A stretch of 64,000 nucleotides of DNA from contig NZ_JARVZZ010000001.1 in the NCBI RefSeq assembly GCF_029846115.1, forward strand, positions 744,001 to 808,000, given 5' to 3'. Positions 28,380 through 44,315 of the stretch are shown here, one piece after another; the first letter of the stretch is position 1, and the number at the start of each line of letters is the position of its first letter. This DNA comes from Serratia marcescens (GTDB taxonomy: Bacteria > Pseudomonadota > Gammaproteobacteria > Enterobacterales > Enterobacteriaceae). A model generated the notes under the pieces. That model searched no databases and was not told the DNA's origin. It saw nothing but the letters and a program-made list of their open reading frames with translations. Position numbers and translations under genes: made by a program.

Positions 28380-29612
28380 TCACACGTTGGCGCGCATGTC
28401 CGGATTTTTCACCGCGTCGGTGATCGCCTTGCCGCGCGTATCCTTGCCGAAGAACACCAACAGGGCGATCGCCACCGCCACCGAACCGGCGACGATCGCC
28501 ATCGCCAGGCCATAGTTCTGACCATGATGTTCGGCGATGGTCGCCTGCAGCGTGGCGTTGACCGAGGCGATGAGGTTACCCAGCTGGTACACAAACCCCG
28601 GCAGCACCGCGCGCGTGTTGGCCGGCACCAATTCGGTCAGGTAGGTCGGTATCACGCCCCAAGCGCCCTGCACCATGAACTGCATCAGGAAAGCGCCGAT
28701 CCCCAGCATCAGTGAGCCGCTGGAAAACGCCCACAGCGGGATCACCGGCAGCGCCAGCAACGCGGCGATGATGATCGCTTTTTTGCGGCCGATCTTTTCC
28801 GATAACGAACCGAAGAAGACGCCGCCGATAATTGACGCGATATTGTAGCTAATAGCGATAATACTGACGGTTTTTGGATCGAAACCGTGCTGAACTTTCA
28901 AAAATACCGGATACAGATCCTGTGTGCCGTGGGAGAAGAAATTGAACGCCGCCATCAACAGCACCAGATAGCAGCACAGCTTCCAGTGGCTCTTCAATAC
29001 CGGCAGCAAGGCGGTGCTTTCTTTGCGTTCACGCGCCGCCAGCCACACCGGCGACTCCTGCACGCAATAATAAATAAACGGCAGCAGCAGGATCGGCGCC
29101 GCGCCGATAACGAACATTCCGCGCCAGCCGACCGTTTCGAACAGCAGGCCGTACACCACCGCCGCCAGCAGATAACCGAACGGATAGCCGGCCTGGAAAA
29201 TGCCCGACATCAGGCCGCGTGAGCGGTCCGGTATGGTTTCCATCGCCAACGACGACGCCACGCCCCAGATGCCGCCCATCGCAACGCCGTACAACACCCG
29301 CAACAGCAAGAAGACCGTCAGCGAGGGCGCAGCGGCGGAGAGCAGCTCAAACACCGAGAAGAAGACAATATTCAACATCAGGATCGGCTTACGGCCATAT
29401 TTTTCCGCCGCACGCCCGAAGATCAGCGCGCCGATCGGGCGCACCGCCAGCGTGAGCAGAATCGCCAGCGTGACCTGTTCCAGGCCGACGTGAAAGGATT
29501 GCGCGATGTCGCTAAGTAAGAATACCAACACGAAAAAATCGAAAGCGTCGAGCGTCCAGCTTGAAAAGCTGGCGATTGCCGCGTTGCGTTGCAGCGGGGT
29601 CCAACCAAACAT
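28380..29612 (-). CDS. MFS transporter, sialate/carboxylate symporter type
   Basis: 410 residues, about 12 transmembrane helices. Signatures are TLDAFDFFVLVFLLSDIA in TM1, FGRAAEKYGRKPILM in loop 2-3, GVAMGGIWGVASSLAMETIPDRSRG in TM4 and GSLSEKIGRKK in the second half. This resembles the sialate:H+ (NanT-like) and lactate/pyruvate JEN-type branch, so a monocarboxylate substrate is likely but unproven. AGGGA lies about 7 nt before the ATG. It is inserted between comM and the ilv leader region, on the same strand as ilv and ending just upstream of the ilv promoter region. Confidence 0.8.
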   Translation of the reverse strand: MFGWTPLQRNAAIASFSSWTLDAFDFFVLVFLLSDIAQSFHVGLEQVTLAILLTLAVRPIGALIFGRAAEKYGRKPILMLNIVFFSVFELLSAAAPSLTVFLLLRVLYGVAMGGIWGVASSLAMETIPDRSRGLMSGIFQAGYPFGYLLAAVVYGLLFETVGWRGMFVIGAAPILLLPFIYYCVQESPVWLAARERKESTALLPVLKSHWKLCCYLVLLMAAFNFFSHGTQDLYPVFLKVQHGFDPKTVSIIAISYNIASIIGGVFFGSLSEKIGRKKAIIIAALLALPVIPLWAFSSGSLMLGIGAFLMQFMVQGAWGVIPTYLTELVPANTRAVLPGFVYQLGNLIASVNATLQATIAEHHGQNYGLAMAIVAGSVAVAIALLVFFGKDTRGKAITDAVKNPDMRANV

Positions 29613-29953
29613 AGTGTTATCCCTACCGTAGAGTACGAAGTCAGGAGGTTTAGCGGCTGCCGGGCAGAATGCGGCGGCGGTCGGGGTTTGTTAAAGAAGT
29701 GATTTTTCTTTTAATCAATTGTTAAATACACCCGTTAACCCTATGGTTGCAATGCGTATGGGCCGCTAATATGTTGCAGCCTTCAGCGAATTGTTAATGG
29801 GTATTGCCGCAGGTTGCGAGGCGGCTCGCACAATCTCATTTACTGAGATGAAAATCTGCGATTAGGCTGCGAAATTCATGGAAAAATCACCAATAATGTC
29901 GCGCAATGCCAGGATGAATCGCGCATCATGTCGCCCTCAGCAAGGAGAGCGAC
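29613..29953. other. Divergent intergenic region between the MFS gene and comM
   Basis: About 340 bp, moderately AT-rich. A small dyad ATCTCA-TTTAC-TGAGAT lies at 29833-29849. No ORF, terminator or named operator was recognised. Confidence 0.4.
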
Positions 29954-31477
29954 ATGTCACTGGCGGTAATCTATAGCCGCGCCATCATCGGCGTTCAGGC
30001 CCCTTCCGTGACGGTGGAGGTGCATATCAGCAATGGCCTGCCCGGCCTGACGCTGGTCGGCCTGCCGGAAACCACGGTAAAAGAGGCGCGCGATCGGGTG
30101 CGCAGCGCCCTGATCAACAACGGTTTCACCTTTCCCGCCCGGCGCATCACCGTTAATTTGGCCCCCGCCGATCTGCCGAAAGAAGGCGGACGTTACGATC
30201 TGCCGATAGCGCTGGCGATCCTCGCCGCCTCCGAGCAATTACCCCTCGCACCGTTGGCGCGCTACGAGTTTCTTGGCGAGCTCGCGCTGTCCGGCTCACT
30301 GCGCGCGGTCAGGGGCGCGATCCCGGCGGCGCTGGCGGCGGCTGATGCCGGGCGGCAACTGATCCTCTCGACGGACAACGCCGCCGAAGTCGGCCTGATC
30401 GCGCAGTCACACTCCCATACCGCCCAGCACCTGTTGGAAGTCTGCGCTTTTCTGCTCGGCCAGGGCGAACTGCCGGTGGCGGCCACGCCTCCCGCTGCGG
30501 ACACCGCCTGCGACAGCGCCGATCTGCGCGACATCATCGGCCAGGAGCAGGCCAAGCGGGCACTGGAGATCGCCGCCGCCGGCGGGCATAACCTATTGCT
30601 GATTGGGCCGCCCGGCACCGGTAAAACCATGCTGGCCAGCCGCCTAACGGGCCTACTGCCACCGCTCACGGAGCATGAGGCGCTGGAAAGCCTGGCGGTC
30701 GCCAGCTTGCAGCATCACATTCCCGCTGCCCTACCATGGCGCCAGAGGCCGTTTCGCGCACCGCACCACAGCGCCTCGATGGCGGCATTGGTCGGCGGCG
30801 GTTCACTGCCGCGACCGGGTGAGATCTCGATGGCGCATAACGGCGTGCTGTTTCTGGATGAACTGCCGGAATTCGAGCGTAAGGTACTGGATGCGCTGCG
30901 TGAGCCGTTGGAATCCGGTGAGATCGTGATTTCACGCGCCAACGCCAAGGTCTGTTTCCCCGCCAGAGTACAACTGATCGCGGCAATGAACCCCAGCCCG
31001 ACAGGGCATTATCAGGGGTTGCACAATCGCGCCTCACCGCAGCAGGTGTTGCGCTATCTGGCCCGGCTGTCAGGGCCTTTTCTCGACCGTTTCGATCTGT
31101 CTATCGAAGTCCCGCTGTTGCCGCCGGGTACACTCAGTCAGCGGAAAACGCATGGAGAAAGCAGCGAACAAGTGCGGAAAAGGGTGCAACAGGCACGCGC
31201 CAGGCAGCTCGAACGCGCCGGTAAAGTCAACGCGCTGTTGAGCAACCGCGAAGTGGAACGAGATTGCGTTCTGCAGGCGGCAGACGCCGAGTTTTTGGAA
31301 GCGACATTAAACGCGCTGGGGTTATCGGTTCGCGCCTGGCAGCGCATCTTGAAAGTGGCGCGCACGCTGGCGGATTTGGCGGGAGATGCTGAGCTCGACA
31401 GATGCCACCTCAGCGAAGCGCTGGGCTATCGCTGTATGGACCGGTTGCTGTTACAACTGCATCGTAGTCTGGAATGA
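29954..31477 (+). CDS. comM: AAA+ helicase-like ATPase ComM/YifB (Mg-chelatase family)
   Basis: 507 residues. The N-terminal ChlI-like domain (VTVEVHISNGLPGLTLVGLPETTVKEARDRVRSAL) precedes an AAA+ core with Walker A GPPGTGKT (about 218-225), Walker B GVLFLDELPEF (about 297-307) and a C-terminal ChlI domain. In naturally competent bacteria ComM is a hexameric branch-migration helicase acting in transformation; in enterobacteria (YifB) its role is less clear. It converges with maoP, as in E. coli. Confidence 0.93.
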   Translation: MSLAVIYSRAIIGVQAPSVTVEVHISNGLPGLTLVGLPETTVKEARDRVRSALINNGFTFPARRITVNLAPADLPKEGGRYDLPIALAILAASEQLPLAPLARYEFLGELALSGSLRAVRGAIPAALAAADAGRQLILSTDNAAEVGLIAQSHSHTAQHLLEVCAFLLGQGELPVAATPPAADTACDSADLRDIIGQEQAKRALEIAAAGGHNLLLIGPPGTGKTMLASRLTGLLPPLTEHEALESLAVASLQHHIPAALPWRQRPFRAPHHSASMAALVGGGSLPRPGEISMAHNGVLFLDELPEFERKVLDALREPLESGEIVISRANAKVCFPARVQLIAAMNPSPTGHYQGLHNRASPQQVLRYLARLSGPFLDRFDLSIEVPLLPPGTLSQRKTHGESSEQVRKRVQQARARQLERAGKVNALLSNREVERDCVLQAADAEFLEATLNALGLSVRAWQRILKVARTLADLAGDAELDRCHLSEALGYRCMDRLLLQLHRSLE

Positions 31478-31479
31478 AA

Positions 31480-31499
31480 ATGGGGCCCGCAGGCCCCAT
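31480..31499 (-). terminator. Terminator between comM and maoP
   Basis: ATGGGGCC-CGCA-GGCCCCAT (31480-31499). On the minus strand it is followed by TTTCATT, so it mainly serves maoP, and possibly comM in the other direction. Confidence 0.7.
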
Positions 31500-31504
31500 C
31501 GTCT

Positions 31505-31843
31505 TTAGTCTTCGCTGTCGCTGTAATCTTCTACAGCGTCAGCCTGCGGTTTACCGCCTGACAGAGTATGGAATTTCTTCGGGCGACGTGTGCGCGCCAG
31601 ATATTTAGCCCATACTTTTTCCTGCTCGGTAGCCGCTTCGCGCTCACCGCGGCACACTGCGACGAACAGCTGTTCTTCTTCAGTGGCTGGCTGGCGTTTG
31701 CCCGAGTCCAGCTCGTTAAACGCGTAGCCGAAGCGCTCTAGCAATTGCGCCTCTTTAATGGTGAAATCGCCGTGACGGGAGAACCCGCGAGGGTAATGTT
31801 TATTATCAAAAAAACGATTGGTCGTGGTGAAGCTATCCGCCAT
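31505..31843 (-). CDS. maoP: Ori macrodomain protein MaoP (YifE)
   Basis: 112 residues, colinear with E. coli YifE/MaoP ([26 protein letters not shown] and a C-terminal [13 protein letters not shown]). MaoP together with the cis site maoS organises the Ori macrodomain in E. coli. ATG at 31843 follows AGGAG by 9 nt; the longer frame to 31927 has no support. It is divergent from hdfR as in E. coli. maoS is expected in this upstream region, but I cannot verify its sequence. Confidence 0.92.
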   Translation of the reverse strand: MADSFTTTNRFFDNKHYPRGFSRHGDFTIKEAQLLERFGYAFNELDSGKRQPATEEEQLFVAVCRGEREAATEQEKVWAKYLARTRRPKKFHTLSGGKPQADAVEDYSDSED

Positions 31844-31962
31844 CTGACACGCTCCTAATTCTCTTATGGCCGTGCTGTTTATGGCGCGGAGTATTAGATA
31901 GGCTTGACAGCGTGTAAAACAAAACATTTAAATCTTAACGACAAATTTTTTTGGAGATAGGT

Positions 31963-32790
31963 GTGGATACCGAATTACTGAAAACCTTTTTGGAGGTCAG
32001 TAGAACGCGTCACTTTGGCAGAGCCGCAGAATCTTTGTACTTAACGCAATCCGCGGTCAGTTTCCGCATCCGTCAGTTAGAAAACCAGTTGGGCGCCAAT
32101 TTATTTACCCGTCATCGCAATAATATCCGCCTGACGCCTGCCGGCGAGCGGCTTCTGCCCTATGCCGAGAGCCTGATGAACACCTGGCAGTTGGCGAAGA
32201 AGGAGGTCGTGCGTTCGCTGCAACACACCGAGTTGTCGATCGGCGCTACCGCTTCGCTGTGGGAGGCCTATCTGACCCCCTGGTTGCAAGCGCTCTATCA
32301 ACAACGCGAGGCGCTGCAGCTAGAAGCCAGGGTGGCATTAAGGCACTCTTTGGTAAAACAACTGCATGAAAGGCAGCTCGATTTACTGATCACCACTGAA
32401 CCGCCGAAGATGGATGAGTTGGCCAGCCAGCAGCTGAGCAATTTCTCATTACGCCTGTTCTCATCCGCTTATCGTGACAAACAGGCCCCAATGCCCTACA
32501 TCAAGCTGGAATGGGGAGCCGACTTCCACCAACAGGAAAACCGCATGTTGGAAGGTGATAACGTGCCGGTGCTTACCACCACCTCTGCCCACCTGACGCG
32601 TCAGCTGTTGGAAACCACGGGCGGATGCGCTTTCCTGCCCAGCCAGTGGGAAAAAGAGTATCCACAGCTGGTGGCCGCCGCCGAGATCCCGCCGATTATC
32701 CGCCCGCTGTATGCCGTCTGGTTGCAAAATAGCGATCAACAGCCTTTGATTCGGCAATTACTTAAAATACCTTTAAATACCGCAGCCTAA
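31963..32790 (+). CDS. hdfR: LysR-type regulator HdfR
   Basis: 275 residues, LysR family. The N-terminal winged helix ([40 protein letters not shown], cited as a landmark) is almost the same as E. coli HdfR, which represses flhDC and was found as an H-NS-dependent flagellar regulator. GTG at 31963 with GGAG 6 nt upstream is the start; a TTG at 31951 lies inside that ribosome-binding site. It sits between maoP and the rRNA operon as in E. coli downstream of rrnC. Confidence 0.92.
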   Translation: MDTELLKTFLEVSRTRHFGRAAESLYLTQSAVSFRIRQLENQLGANLFTRHRNNIRLTPAGERLLPYAESLMNTWQLAKKEVVRSLQHTELSIGATASLWEAYLTPWLQALYQQREALQLEARVALRHSLVKQLHERQLDLLITTEPPKMDELASQQLSNFSLRLFSSAYRDKQAPMPYIKLEWGADFHQQENRMLEGDNVPVLTTTSAHLTRQLLETTGGCAFLPSQWEKEYPQLVAAAEIPPIIRPLYAVWLQNSDQQPLIRQLLKIPLNTAA

Positions 32791-32796
32791 AGCGTT

Positions 32797-32819
32797 ATGA
32801 CGGCCTTAAACGCCGTCAT
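32797..32819 (+). terminator. Hairpin after hdfR
   Basis: ATGACGGC-CTTAAAC-GCCGTCAT is perfect but has no T-tract. It may stabilise the 3' end of hdfR mRNA or be a weak terminator. Confidence 0.45.
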
Positions 32820-33011
32820 CGTGGTAATGACTGTCTATCACGCAAAAACGCGCTCATCGCCTTCTGAGAGAAGATAATGCAAAACGATATAAGAATCAGG
32901 AGGCCGGCAGGGCAGAGTTCGGAGGAACATGAAGCAACCAGGATCGGGTAAACATCGGCACATAGCGCCCATGAGATCTGTTCCAAAACGGTAAAGAAGA
33001 GAAATAATAGG

Positions 33012-33042
33012 CAAAAAAAAACCCTTTGCTTTCGCAAAGGGT
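33012..33042 (-). terminator. Terminator of the rRNA operon
   Basis: On the minus strand ACCCTTTGC/GCAAAGGGT (arms 33034-33042 and 33021-33029) is followed by a run of at least eight T. It lies directly after tRNA-Trp. Confidence 0.95.
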
Positions 33043-33050
33043 TCTTAATA

Positions 33051-33126
33051 TGGCAGGGGCGGAGAGACTCGAACTCGCGACACCCGGTTTTGGAGACCGG
33101 TGCTCTACCAACTGAGCTACGCCCCT
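33051..33126 (-). tRNA. trpT: tRNA-Trp (CCA)
   Basis: 76 nt with encoded CCA. The anticodon loop CTCCAAA gives CCA, and the acceptor stem AGGGGCG pairs with CGCCCCT. It is the distal gene of the rRNA operon, as in E. coli rrnC. Confidence 0.98.
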
Positions 33127-33140
33127 AAATCTCGCTTAAC

Positions 33141-33169
33141 ATTATGCCTGCTTTATCAGCAGGCATAAT
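33141..33169 (-). other. Perfect 12-bp inverted repeat between tRNA-Asp and tRNA-Trp
   Basis: ATTATGCCTGCT and AGCAGGCATAAT with a 5-nt loop and no T-tract fill almost the whole spacer between the two tRNAs. A stem of this kind probably acts as a processing signal in the precursor rather than a terminator, since trpT lies downstream. Confidence 0.6.
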
Positions 33170-33177
33170 TAAATAAG

Positions 33178-33254
33178 TGGCGGAACGGACGGGGCTCGAA
33201 CCCGCGACCCCCTGCGTGACAGGCAGGTATTCTAACCAACTGAACTACCGCTCC
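33178..33254 (-). tRNA. aspT: tRNA-Asp (GTC)
   Basis: 77 nt with encoded CCA. The anticodon loop CTGTCAC gives GTC, and the acceptor stem GGAGCGG pairs with a CCGTTCC 3' arm. It lies downstream of 5S, as in E. coli rrnC. Confidence 0.98.
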
Positions 33255-33346
33255 ACCGATTCTTTTACGTCGCATCTCTCGATGCCGGCAAATTCGCGCT
33301 CTGCGATTTGCGCATTACCAGTCGTCACACTGATAACGTTTATTTG

Positions 33347-33466
33347 ATGCCTGGCAGTGTCCTACTCTCGCATGGGGAGACCCCACACTACCATCGGCGC
33401 TACGGCGTTTCACTTCTGAGTTCGGCATGGGGTCAGGTGGGACCACCGCGCTATTGCCGCCAGGCA
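33347..33466 (-). rRNA. rrf: 5S ribosomal RNA
   Basis: 120 nt, starting TGCCTGGCGGCAATAGCGCG and ending CTGCCAGGCAT on the minus strand. The 5' and 3' ends pair as expected. It matches the enterobacterial 5S pattern closely. Confidence 0.98.
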
Positions 33467-33563
33467 AATTCTGTTTCATTCCAACCGCTTCACTCTCGTG
33501 TCGCCATCAGAACCAATCTCGGAACTTCGCTGAAAATCTCTCTAAAAACACCTTCGGTGTTGT

Positions 33564-36471
<2,908 letters not shown>

Positions 36472-36606
36472 TCACAACCCGAAGATGTTTCCATCGTTCG
36501 TGCTGCAAACATTTGAGAGACTCTATGACAGGTTACTCTTCATCCCAGTACATCTACGGAGGGATAAATTTCAGCCGTCATGTTTCAATTTTCAGCTTGT
36601 TCCAGA

Positions 36607-36619
36607 TTGTTAAAGAGCA
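36607..36619 (-). promoter_or_regulatory. boxA antitermination site in the 16S-23S spacer
   Basis: TGCTCTTTAACAA on the minus strand, the NusB/NusE-binding boxA, between tRNA-Glu and 23S. Confidence 0.85.
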
Positions 36620-36705
36620 ATATCTTAAACATGACTCGCAAGTCATCTTTAAGATTTTTTCGGTTATCGCTAACCGGTGATAATGTCTTTCACTCATTAT
36701 CGGAA

Positions 36706-36781
36706 TGGCGTCCCCAAGGGGATTCGAACCCCTGTTACAGCCGTGAAAGGGCAGTGTCCTAGGCCTCTAGACGATGGGGAC
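36706..36781 (-). tRNA. gltU: tRNA-Glu (TTC)
   Basis: 76 nt with encoded CCA. The anticodon loop CTTTCAC gives TTC, and the acceptor stem GTCCCCA pairs at the 3' end. It is the only tRNA in the 16S-23S spacer, the tRNA-Glu spacer type. Confidence 0.98.
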
Positions 36782-36920
36782 ACGAAAATCCGATTAAACT
36801 GAATAACTTAATCGGTTCGTATCAGCATGAATGACTCATGGCATCAACAGGTAGCGCTTTGCTCGTTACTTTTCATCAGACAATCTGTGTGAGCACGCCA
36901 CTCGAACTAATATCTTTAGG

Positions 36921-38462
<1,542 letters not shown>

Positions 38463-38615
38463 AAAGCTTGATTTGCTTCCACTCGAGAAGCGATGCTCAA
38501 AGATTTACTGCATGAATTTTACTTCAGTTAGTCACTCTTCAAGACTTGATATTTTTTTGCATCCGAAGATGCTGGATATCGTCTTGTGGAGTGCCCACAC
38601 AGATTGTCTGATAAA

Positions 38616-38784
38616 TTGTTAAAGAGCAGTGCCGAGAAACTCATCGGCGCGGGCTGCGTATATTACGCTTTTCGCCCTGAGAGTCAAGCGTTTATTTCGC
38701 TTTCTTCTCGCTGACCCGGCGACTTGTCAGTCGTTGTTCCCGGTCAGTGGAGGCGCATTATAGGGAGTTCTCGGCGGGCCGCAA
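38616..38784 (-). promoter_or_regulatory. rRNA operon promoters P1 and P2 and leader boxA
   Basis: P1 has TTGCGG (38784-38779), a 16-bp spacer and TATAAT (38762-38757), followed by a GC-rich discriminator GCGCCTCC, typical of ppGpp-controlled promoters. P2 has TTGACT (38687-38682), a 16-bp spacer and TAATAT (38665-38660). A leader boxA TGCTCTTTAACAA lies at 38628-38616. The AT-rich stretch upstream of P1 (about 38790-38815) fits an UP element. Confidence 0.92.
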
Positions 38785-39643
38785 CCCCTATTTTCAATAT
38801 TTTTTCCGACCGTTGAATGTTTGACCAAAACACCGTTAAAGTGGCAGTTTTTTCAACGATTTAAAGCCGTAGCCCTGCAAAACGGGTAATAAAGCGTCAG
38901 TATCTTCATTTAACGCCATGCAATACGCCAGATTCTCTTCCTGGCTTGAGACCAGATTTTCCTGCGTCGAGATGAGCCAGGCGGTACGACGGGCAATCGC
39001 TGCGCCGGAATCCACCAGCCGGGTGCCTTCCGGCAACACCTGCATCAGCTCTTCAGCTAATAGAGGGAAATGGGTACAGCCCAGCACGACGGTATCCGGC
39101 GGCTCGCGCATGCTCAGCCACGGATGCAGGATCTTCTTCAGCACCGGCAACGGCACGGCTTCGCCGTGCAGCTTGGCCTCCGCCAGCTCCACCAGCTCTG
39201 AAGAGCCCAGCAGTTCAATCTTGCAGTCGGTAGCAAAACGGGAAATCAGTTCGTGGGTGTAGCTGCGCTGTACGGTGCCGCGGGTCGCCAACAGGCCGAC
39301 AATGCCGTTGACGGTAAGACGGGCGGCAGGCTTGATGGCGGGCACCACGCCCACGACCGGGAAACTGAAACGCTCGCGCAGGGCCGGCAAGGAAACGGTG
39401 CTGGCGGTGTTGCAGGCAATGACGACAATCGCCAGAGGATGCCGCTGCTGCACCGCGCCGACAATCTCCAGTACGCGCTCAACGATAAACTCTTCGGACT
39501 TCTCGCCGTAGGGGAACGCCACGTTGTCGAAAGCGTATATATAGTGGAGATCCGGCAGCAACTGCCGAATCTCCTGATATACCGACAGCCCGCCGACGCC
39601 GGAATCGAAAACCAGCACCGTCGGGCGAGGTGTGGCGGTACTG

Positions 39644-41536
<1,893 letters not shown>

Positions 41537-41543
41537 GAGAAAA

Positions 41544-41812
41544 GCATCCAAACTTAATTGGCGGATGCCGCAGGATCATGGCCGGTAGTTCGCGACGGCC
41601 ACGGACATTGCGACGTAACACCGGCAGGTCTTCGGGCTTGGGATTTGCGGGCCGCGGGGCGCGACCGGCAACGGGCGATGACTTCCCATCCTGCAGTGGA
41701 CAGTGTCTGCGTCGAAACGCTATCGCCGTGACTTCCCCTTACCGCTGCGCGTCAGCTCCGGATTCACACCGGATTCCCTTTTCACTCGCTGCTTGAGGCC
41801 GGACGGCAATGC
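41544..41812 (-). ncRNA. Cobalamin (AdoCbl) riboswitch upstream of btuB
   Basis: On the minus strand the leader shows AAGGGAATCCGGTGTGAATC, then GAGCTGACGCGCAGCGGTAA, then GGGAAGTCATCGCCC, then CAAGCCCGAAGACCTGCC: the ordered conserved blocks of the B12 riboswitch, including the B12 box. A hairpin GCATCC/GGATGC (41544-41568) next to the btuB start corresponds to the ribosome-binding-site-sequestering expression platform known in E. coli. It should shut off btuB translation when adenosylcobalamin is abundant. Confidence 0.95.
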
Positions 41813-41876
41813 TACGATCAATGAAAATAGATGTCTAGACTGCTACTAATGTTACAAATAATAAACGCGACAAAAC

Positions 41877-41904
41877 TGGACTTCACGGGCTGATTCCCTA
41901 CAAT
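41877..41904 (+). promoter_or_regulatory. Candidate trmA promoter
   Basis: TGGACT (41877-41882), a 16-bp spacer and TACAAT (41899-41904) are followed by a CCCCGC discriminator, about 37 bp before the trmA start. A GC-rich discriminator fits the stringent, rRNA-like control reported for E. coli trmA. Confidence 0.6.
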
Positions 41905-41940
41905 CCCCGCTGATCAAATTTGCCTGACGAGAAGACACAC

Positions 41941-43044
41941 ATGACGCCCGAGAATTTGCCTATTGAACGTTACGATGACCAACTGGCGGAGAAAGTCGCC
42001 CGCCTGAAGACGTTGATGTCACCGTTCGCGGCGCCCGAGCCGGAAGTGTTCCGCTCGCCAGTCGACCACTACCGCATGCGCGCCGAATTCCGCATCTGGC
42101 ACGACGCGGACGACATGTACCACATCATGTTCGATCAGCAGACCAAGCAGCGTATTCGCGTCGATCGGTTCCCTGCCGCCAGCGAACTGATCAACCGCCT
42201 GATGAGCGCCCTGATCGCCGCACTGAAACCGGAGCCGATCCTGCGTCACAAGCTGTTCCAGATCGATTATCTGTCGACGCAAAGCGGCAAAATCATCGCC
42301 TCGCTGCTGTACCACCGCAAGCTGGATGACGTTTGGCAACGGCGCGCCGAGCAGCTGCGCGACGAACTGCGCGCTCAGGGTTTCGATCTGCAACTGATCG
42401 GCCGGGCGTCGAAGACCAAAATCATGCTCGACCAGGATTATGTTGACGAAGTGCTGCCGGTCGCCGGCCGCGACATGATCTACCGCCAGGTGGAGAACAG
42501 CTTTACTCAGCCCAACGCGGCCATGAACGTGCAGATGCTGGAATGGGCGCTGGCGGTGACCGCCGGTTCCAAAGGCGATTTGCTGGAGCTGTATTGCGGC
42601 AACGGCAACTTCTCGCTGGCGCTGGCGCGCAATTTCGAGCGCGTGCTGGCGACCGAGATCGCCAAACCGTCGGTGGCGGCGGCGCAATACAACATCGCTG
42701 CCAACCATATCGACAATGTGCAGATCATCCGCATGGCGGCAGAAGACTTCACTCAGGCAATGAACGGAGTGCGCGAATTCAACCGATTGAAAGGCATCGA
42801 TCTGAGCGGCTACAACTGCGAGACGATTTTCGTCGATCCGCCGCGCAGTGGGCTGGATGCTGAAACGGTGAAGATGGTGCAGGCTTACCCGCGCATTCTG
42901 TATATCTCATGCAACCCGGAAACGCTGTGCGCCAATCTGGAAACGCTGCAGACCACGCACCGGGTCAGCCGCCTGGCGCTGTTCGATCAGTTCCCGTATA
43001 CCCATCACATGGAATGCGGCGTGCTGCTGGAAAAGCACCGCTGA
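41941..43044 (+). CDS. trmA: tRNA (uracil-5-)-methyltransferase
   Basis: 367-residue SAM-dependent enzyme making ribothymidine at U54 of tRNAs. The SAM-binding segment is [16 protein letters not shown] (about 214-229). FVDPPRSGL (about 297-305) and the catalytic cysteine in YISCNPETL (about residue 324) are conserved. ATG at 41941 matches the family start. It is divergent from btuB, as in E. coli, with the riboswitch and promoter region between. Confidence 0.96.
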   Translation: MTPENLPIERYDDQLAEKVARLKTLMSPFAAPEPEVFRSPVDHYRMRAEFRIWHDADDMYHIMFDQQTKQRIRVDRFPAASELINRLMSALIAALKPEPILRHKLFQIDYLSTQSGKIIASLLYHRKLDDVWQRRAEQLRDELRAQGFDLQLIGRASKTKIMLDQDYVDEVLPVAGRDMIYRQVENSFTQPNAAMNVQMLEWALAVTAGSKGDLLELYCGNGNFSLALARNFERVLATEIAKPSVAAAQYNIAANHIDNVQIIRMAAEDFTQAMNGVREFNRLKGIDLSGYNCETIFVDPPRSGLDAETVKMVQAYPRILYISCNPETLCANLETLQTTHRVSRLALFDQFPYTHHMECGVLLEKHR

Positions 43045-43051
43045 TACGACA

Positions 43052-43072
43052 GGGGCGCCATCATGGCGCCCC
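43052..43072. terminator. Hairpin between trmA and yijD
   Basis: GGGGCGCCA-TCA-TGGCGCCCC followed by GTTTCATT lies between convergent genes. It is probably a terminator for trmA, although the T-tract is short. Confidence 0.65.
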
Positions 43073-43078
43073 GTTTCA

Positions 43079-43453
43079 TTACGACTCTTGAGTCGGCGCA
43101 TCCGGCGCCTTGCGCGCCTTCAGCTTGACCCCGATCCACAGCACCAGCGCCACGCAGATTACCGACGGCAGGAAGTTGGAACCGATCTGCGGGTATTCGG
43201 CGCGCACGATGGCGCTGTACATCAGCAGCCCCAGCAGGAAGCAGGCCGCCGCCAGCTTCGGCATGCCGTCCGGCATGGCGCGGTTCAGGTAACGCTGATG
43301 CAGGCAGTACACCGCCAGCACCAATGCGATCAGCGGGAAGATCGAAAACGGCACTACCGAGCTGAACAGCGCGGCAAAGGAACCGTTGATCGAAAGGCCG
43401 GCAATCAACGCCAGCAGTAAGGTGCCATTTTCACGGCCTGGTTTTTCCATCAC
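43079..43453 (-). CDS. yijD: Inner-membrane protein YijD
   Basis: 124 residues, four hydrophobic segments (about 10-30, 35-50, 65-85, 95-112). Landmarks [23 protein letters not shown] and [11 protein letters not shown] are shared with E. coli YijD, whose function is unknown. It lies 11 bp downstream of fabR and is almost certainly cotranscribed with it, as in E. coli. Confidence 0.9.
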   Translation of the reverse strand: MMEKPGRENGTLLLALIAGLSINGSFAALFSSVVPFSIFPLIALVLAVYCLHQRYLNRAMPDGMPKLAAACFLLGLLMYSAIVRAEYPQIGSNFLPSVICVALVLWIGVKLKARKAPDAPTQES

Positions 43454-43464
43454 TTTTTACCTTT

Positions 43465-44097
43465 TTATACGTGGGACACAGAAGCTTTTTCTTGTTCGCG
43501 GCGATACCAGTAATACGCCCCTTTGGAGATCATCCGCAGTTGCAGCACCAGCCGTTCTTCCAACTGCTGCCGCTGCTCGACGTCGATATCCAGCGCTTCC
43601 GCGCCGGCGCTGAACACGATGGTGACCATCGCCTCCGCCTGCGCTTCGGTAAAGCTGCGCGGCATGTGGTTTTCCAACTCGAGGTAGTCCGCCAATTCGG
43701 CGATGAAATGCTGGATCTCGCGCGCCACCGCCGCACGGAATGCCGCCGACGTACCGGAACGCTCGCGCAACAGCAGACGGAAGGCATTCGGGTTGTTGCC
43801 GATAAATTCCATAAAGGTGGACACCGAGGTGCGGATCACGCTGCCGCCCTTGGCGATGCGTTGGCGCGCCTGGCGCATCAACTGACGCAGCATCAGGCCG
43901 CTTTCGTCCACCATGGTCAGCCCCAGCTCATCCACATCGCGGAAATGGCGGTAAAACGACGTGGGCGCGATGCCCGCCTCGCGTGAAACTTCCCGCAGGC
44001 TCAGGCTGGCGAAGCTGCGTTCGGCGCTCAGCTGGCTGAATGCGGCTTCGATCAGGGAACGACGAGTCCGTTCTTTTTGTTGTGCTCTGACGCCCAT
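43465..44097 (-). CDS. fabR: TetR-family fatty-acid biosynthesis repressor FabR
   Basis: 210 residues. HTH around 15-60 ([24 protein letters not shown]) and the core [38 protein letters not shown] (landmark only) are nearly identical to E. coli FabR. It represses fabB and fabA according to the saturated to unsaturated acyl thioester ratio. ATG at 44097 gives MGVRAQQ, matching the orthologue; a second in-frame ATG two codons upstream is possible. It is divergent from sthA. Confidence 0.94.
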   Translation of the reverse strand: MGVRAQQKERTRRSLIEAAFSQLSAERSFASLSLREVSREAGIAPTSFYRHFRDVDELGLTMVDESGLMLRQLMRQARQRIAKGGSVIRTSVSTFMEFIGNNPNAFRLLLRERSGTSAAFRAAVAREIQHFIAELADYLELENHMPRSFTEAQAEAMVTIVFSAGAEALDIDVEQRQQLEERLVLQLRMISKGAYYWYRREQEKASVSHV

Positions 44098-44315
44098 ATG
44101 CATATCCGGATAGGTTCCATTCTCTCAGTCTAACGCCCTAGACTCGGCAATATAGCAAATTTTATTGCAACAGCATTTATACTAACGCGCTCTATCACAC
44201 TTCCGCCCTGAGCCGATTGTGCTTTGCCTCAAAAAGCCTAATGGTGATTGGGTGAGCAGCGCTATGATGTTAAGATACCGTTGTAATCTTGTATAAAAAA
44301 ACAGGTCTCTCCTAC

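Noticed and set aside
31844..31927. 28-residue upstream extension of maoP
   Set aside because: AGGAG precedes the ATG at 31843, and the shorter protein matches the orthologue's length and N-terminus.
31951..31962. TTG start for hdfR
   Set aside because: It overlaps the GGAG ribosome site of the GTG at 31963, which gives the known HdfR N-terminus.
33051..33254. Integration (att) site of a mobile element at the tRNA genes
   Set aside because: No integrase, no repeated tRNA 3' end and no foreign cargo flank tRNA-Trp or tRNA-Asp; the neighbours are conserved core genes.
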